NCBI GenBank assembly: GCA_023228725.1
Contig: JALOAQ010000158.1
Span: forward strand, 1 to 5,072
Source of the DNA: Bacteroidales bacterium
GTDB lineage: Bacteria > Bacteroidota > Bacteroidia > Bacteroidales > ML635J-15
Reading direction: 5' to 3'
Length of the DNA: 5,072 nucleotides
Positions 5,004 through 5,072 of this stretch are shown piece by piece. Every line of letters begins with the position of its first letter. Positions within the stretch are counted from its first letter, which is position 1. Position numbers and translations under genes: made by a program. A model generated the notes under the pieces. The model was not told where the DNA came from and ran no database searches. It saw only the letters and a program-made list of their open reading frames with translations.

Positions 5004-5072
5004 TTACAATGTCAGTCCTTGCTCAAATTTGTTGATAAAATTATCAATATCCATAGGTTTTATATATAAGAT
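5004..5072 (-). CDS. C-terminal end of a minus-strand gene, possibly a response-regulator receiver domain (partial)
   Basis: Reading leftward from the window edge, 22 codons stay open and end at the TAA complementary to 5004-5006. The peptide is ILYIKPMDIDNFINKFEQ followed by GLTL. A hydrophobic strand, then Lys-Pro, then an acidic amphipathic helix is the usual ending of CheY-like receiver domains (strand 5 with the conserved Lys, then helix 5). With so few residues this is only suggestive. The gene converges on the RloA/RloB-like operon and lies outside the last complete cassette. The 57 bases between the cassette boundary and this stop (4947-5003) show no gene or terminator. Confidence 0.45.
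   Translation of the reverse strand: MLYIKPMDIDNFINKFEQGLTL

Overview
The window looks like AT-rich Bacteroidota DNA, probably of the Flavobacteriia/Cytophagia kind. Supporting signs are the strong A/T preference at third codon positions, the near absence of Shine-Dalgarno sequences, a signal peptide ending in the typical '...TFSQ', and two matches to the Bacteroidota -7 promoter element TAnnTTTG. No organism can be named from the sequence alone.

The main result is that the window reads as part of a gene-cassette array of integron type. Four imperfect-palindrome sites occur: a partial one at 1-34, then 531-670, 2287-2430 and 4813-4952. Each has GC-rich arms around a 67-70 nt AT-rich loop (loop not visible in the first) and an AAC...GTT core. 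If the cut falls after the G of the right-hand GTT, the window divides into cassette 1 (23-664), cassette 2 (665-2418), cassette 3 (2419-4946) and the start of whatever follows. The first bases of each cassette are complementary to the left edge of its own site, not to the neighbour's. This is what circular cassette excision and insertion predicts. No integrase gene is in the window.

Cassette 1 carries one small secreted protein with a carboxypeptidase-regulatory-like beta-sandwich look. Cassette 2 carries a two-gene operon: a polytopic membrane protein overlapping (ATGA) an ABC ATPase, likely a small ABC-2 type exporter. Cassette 3 begins with about 440 bp of debris-like sequence: the C-terminal part of a frame-broken gene, then a tRNA T-arm/acceptor 3' end without a matching 5' half. 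A promoter and a second ATGA-coupled operon follow: an AAA/ABC-type ATPase of the RloA/AbiLi kind and an RloB/AbiLii-like protein, a likely anti-phage abortive-infection pair. After the last site, the minus strand holds the last 22 codons of a gene that resembles the end of a response-regulator receiver domain. It may mark the end of the array.

The most unusual signal lies in the palindromic sites. Their arms are unrelated in sequence, but the three complete loops share size and layout. Each loop contains a 15-16 nt direct repeat with copies 37-38 nt apart, and the second copy is followed by a GGTGAAA-like string just before the right arm.
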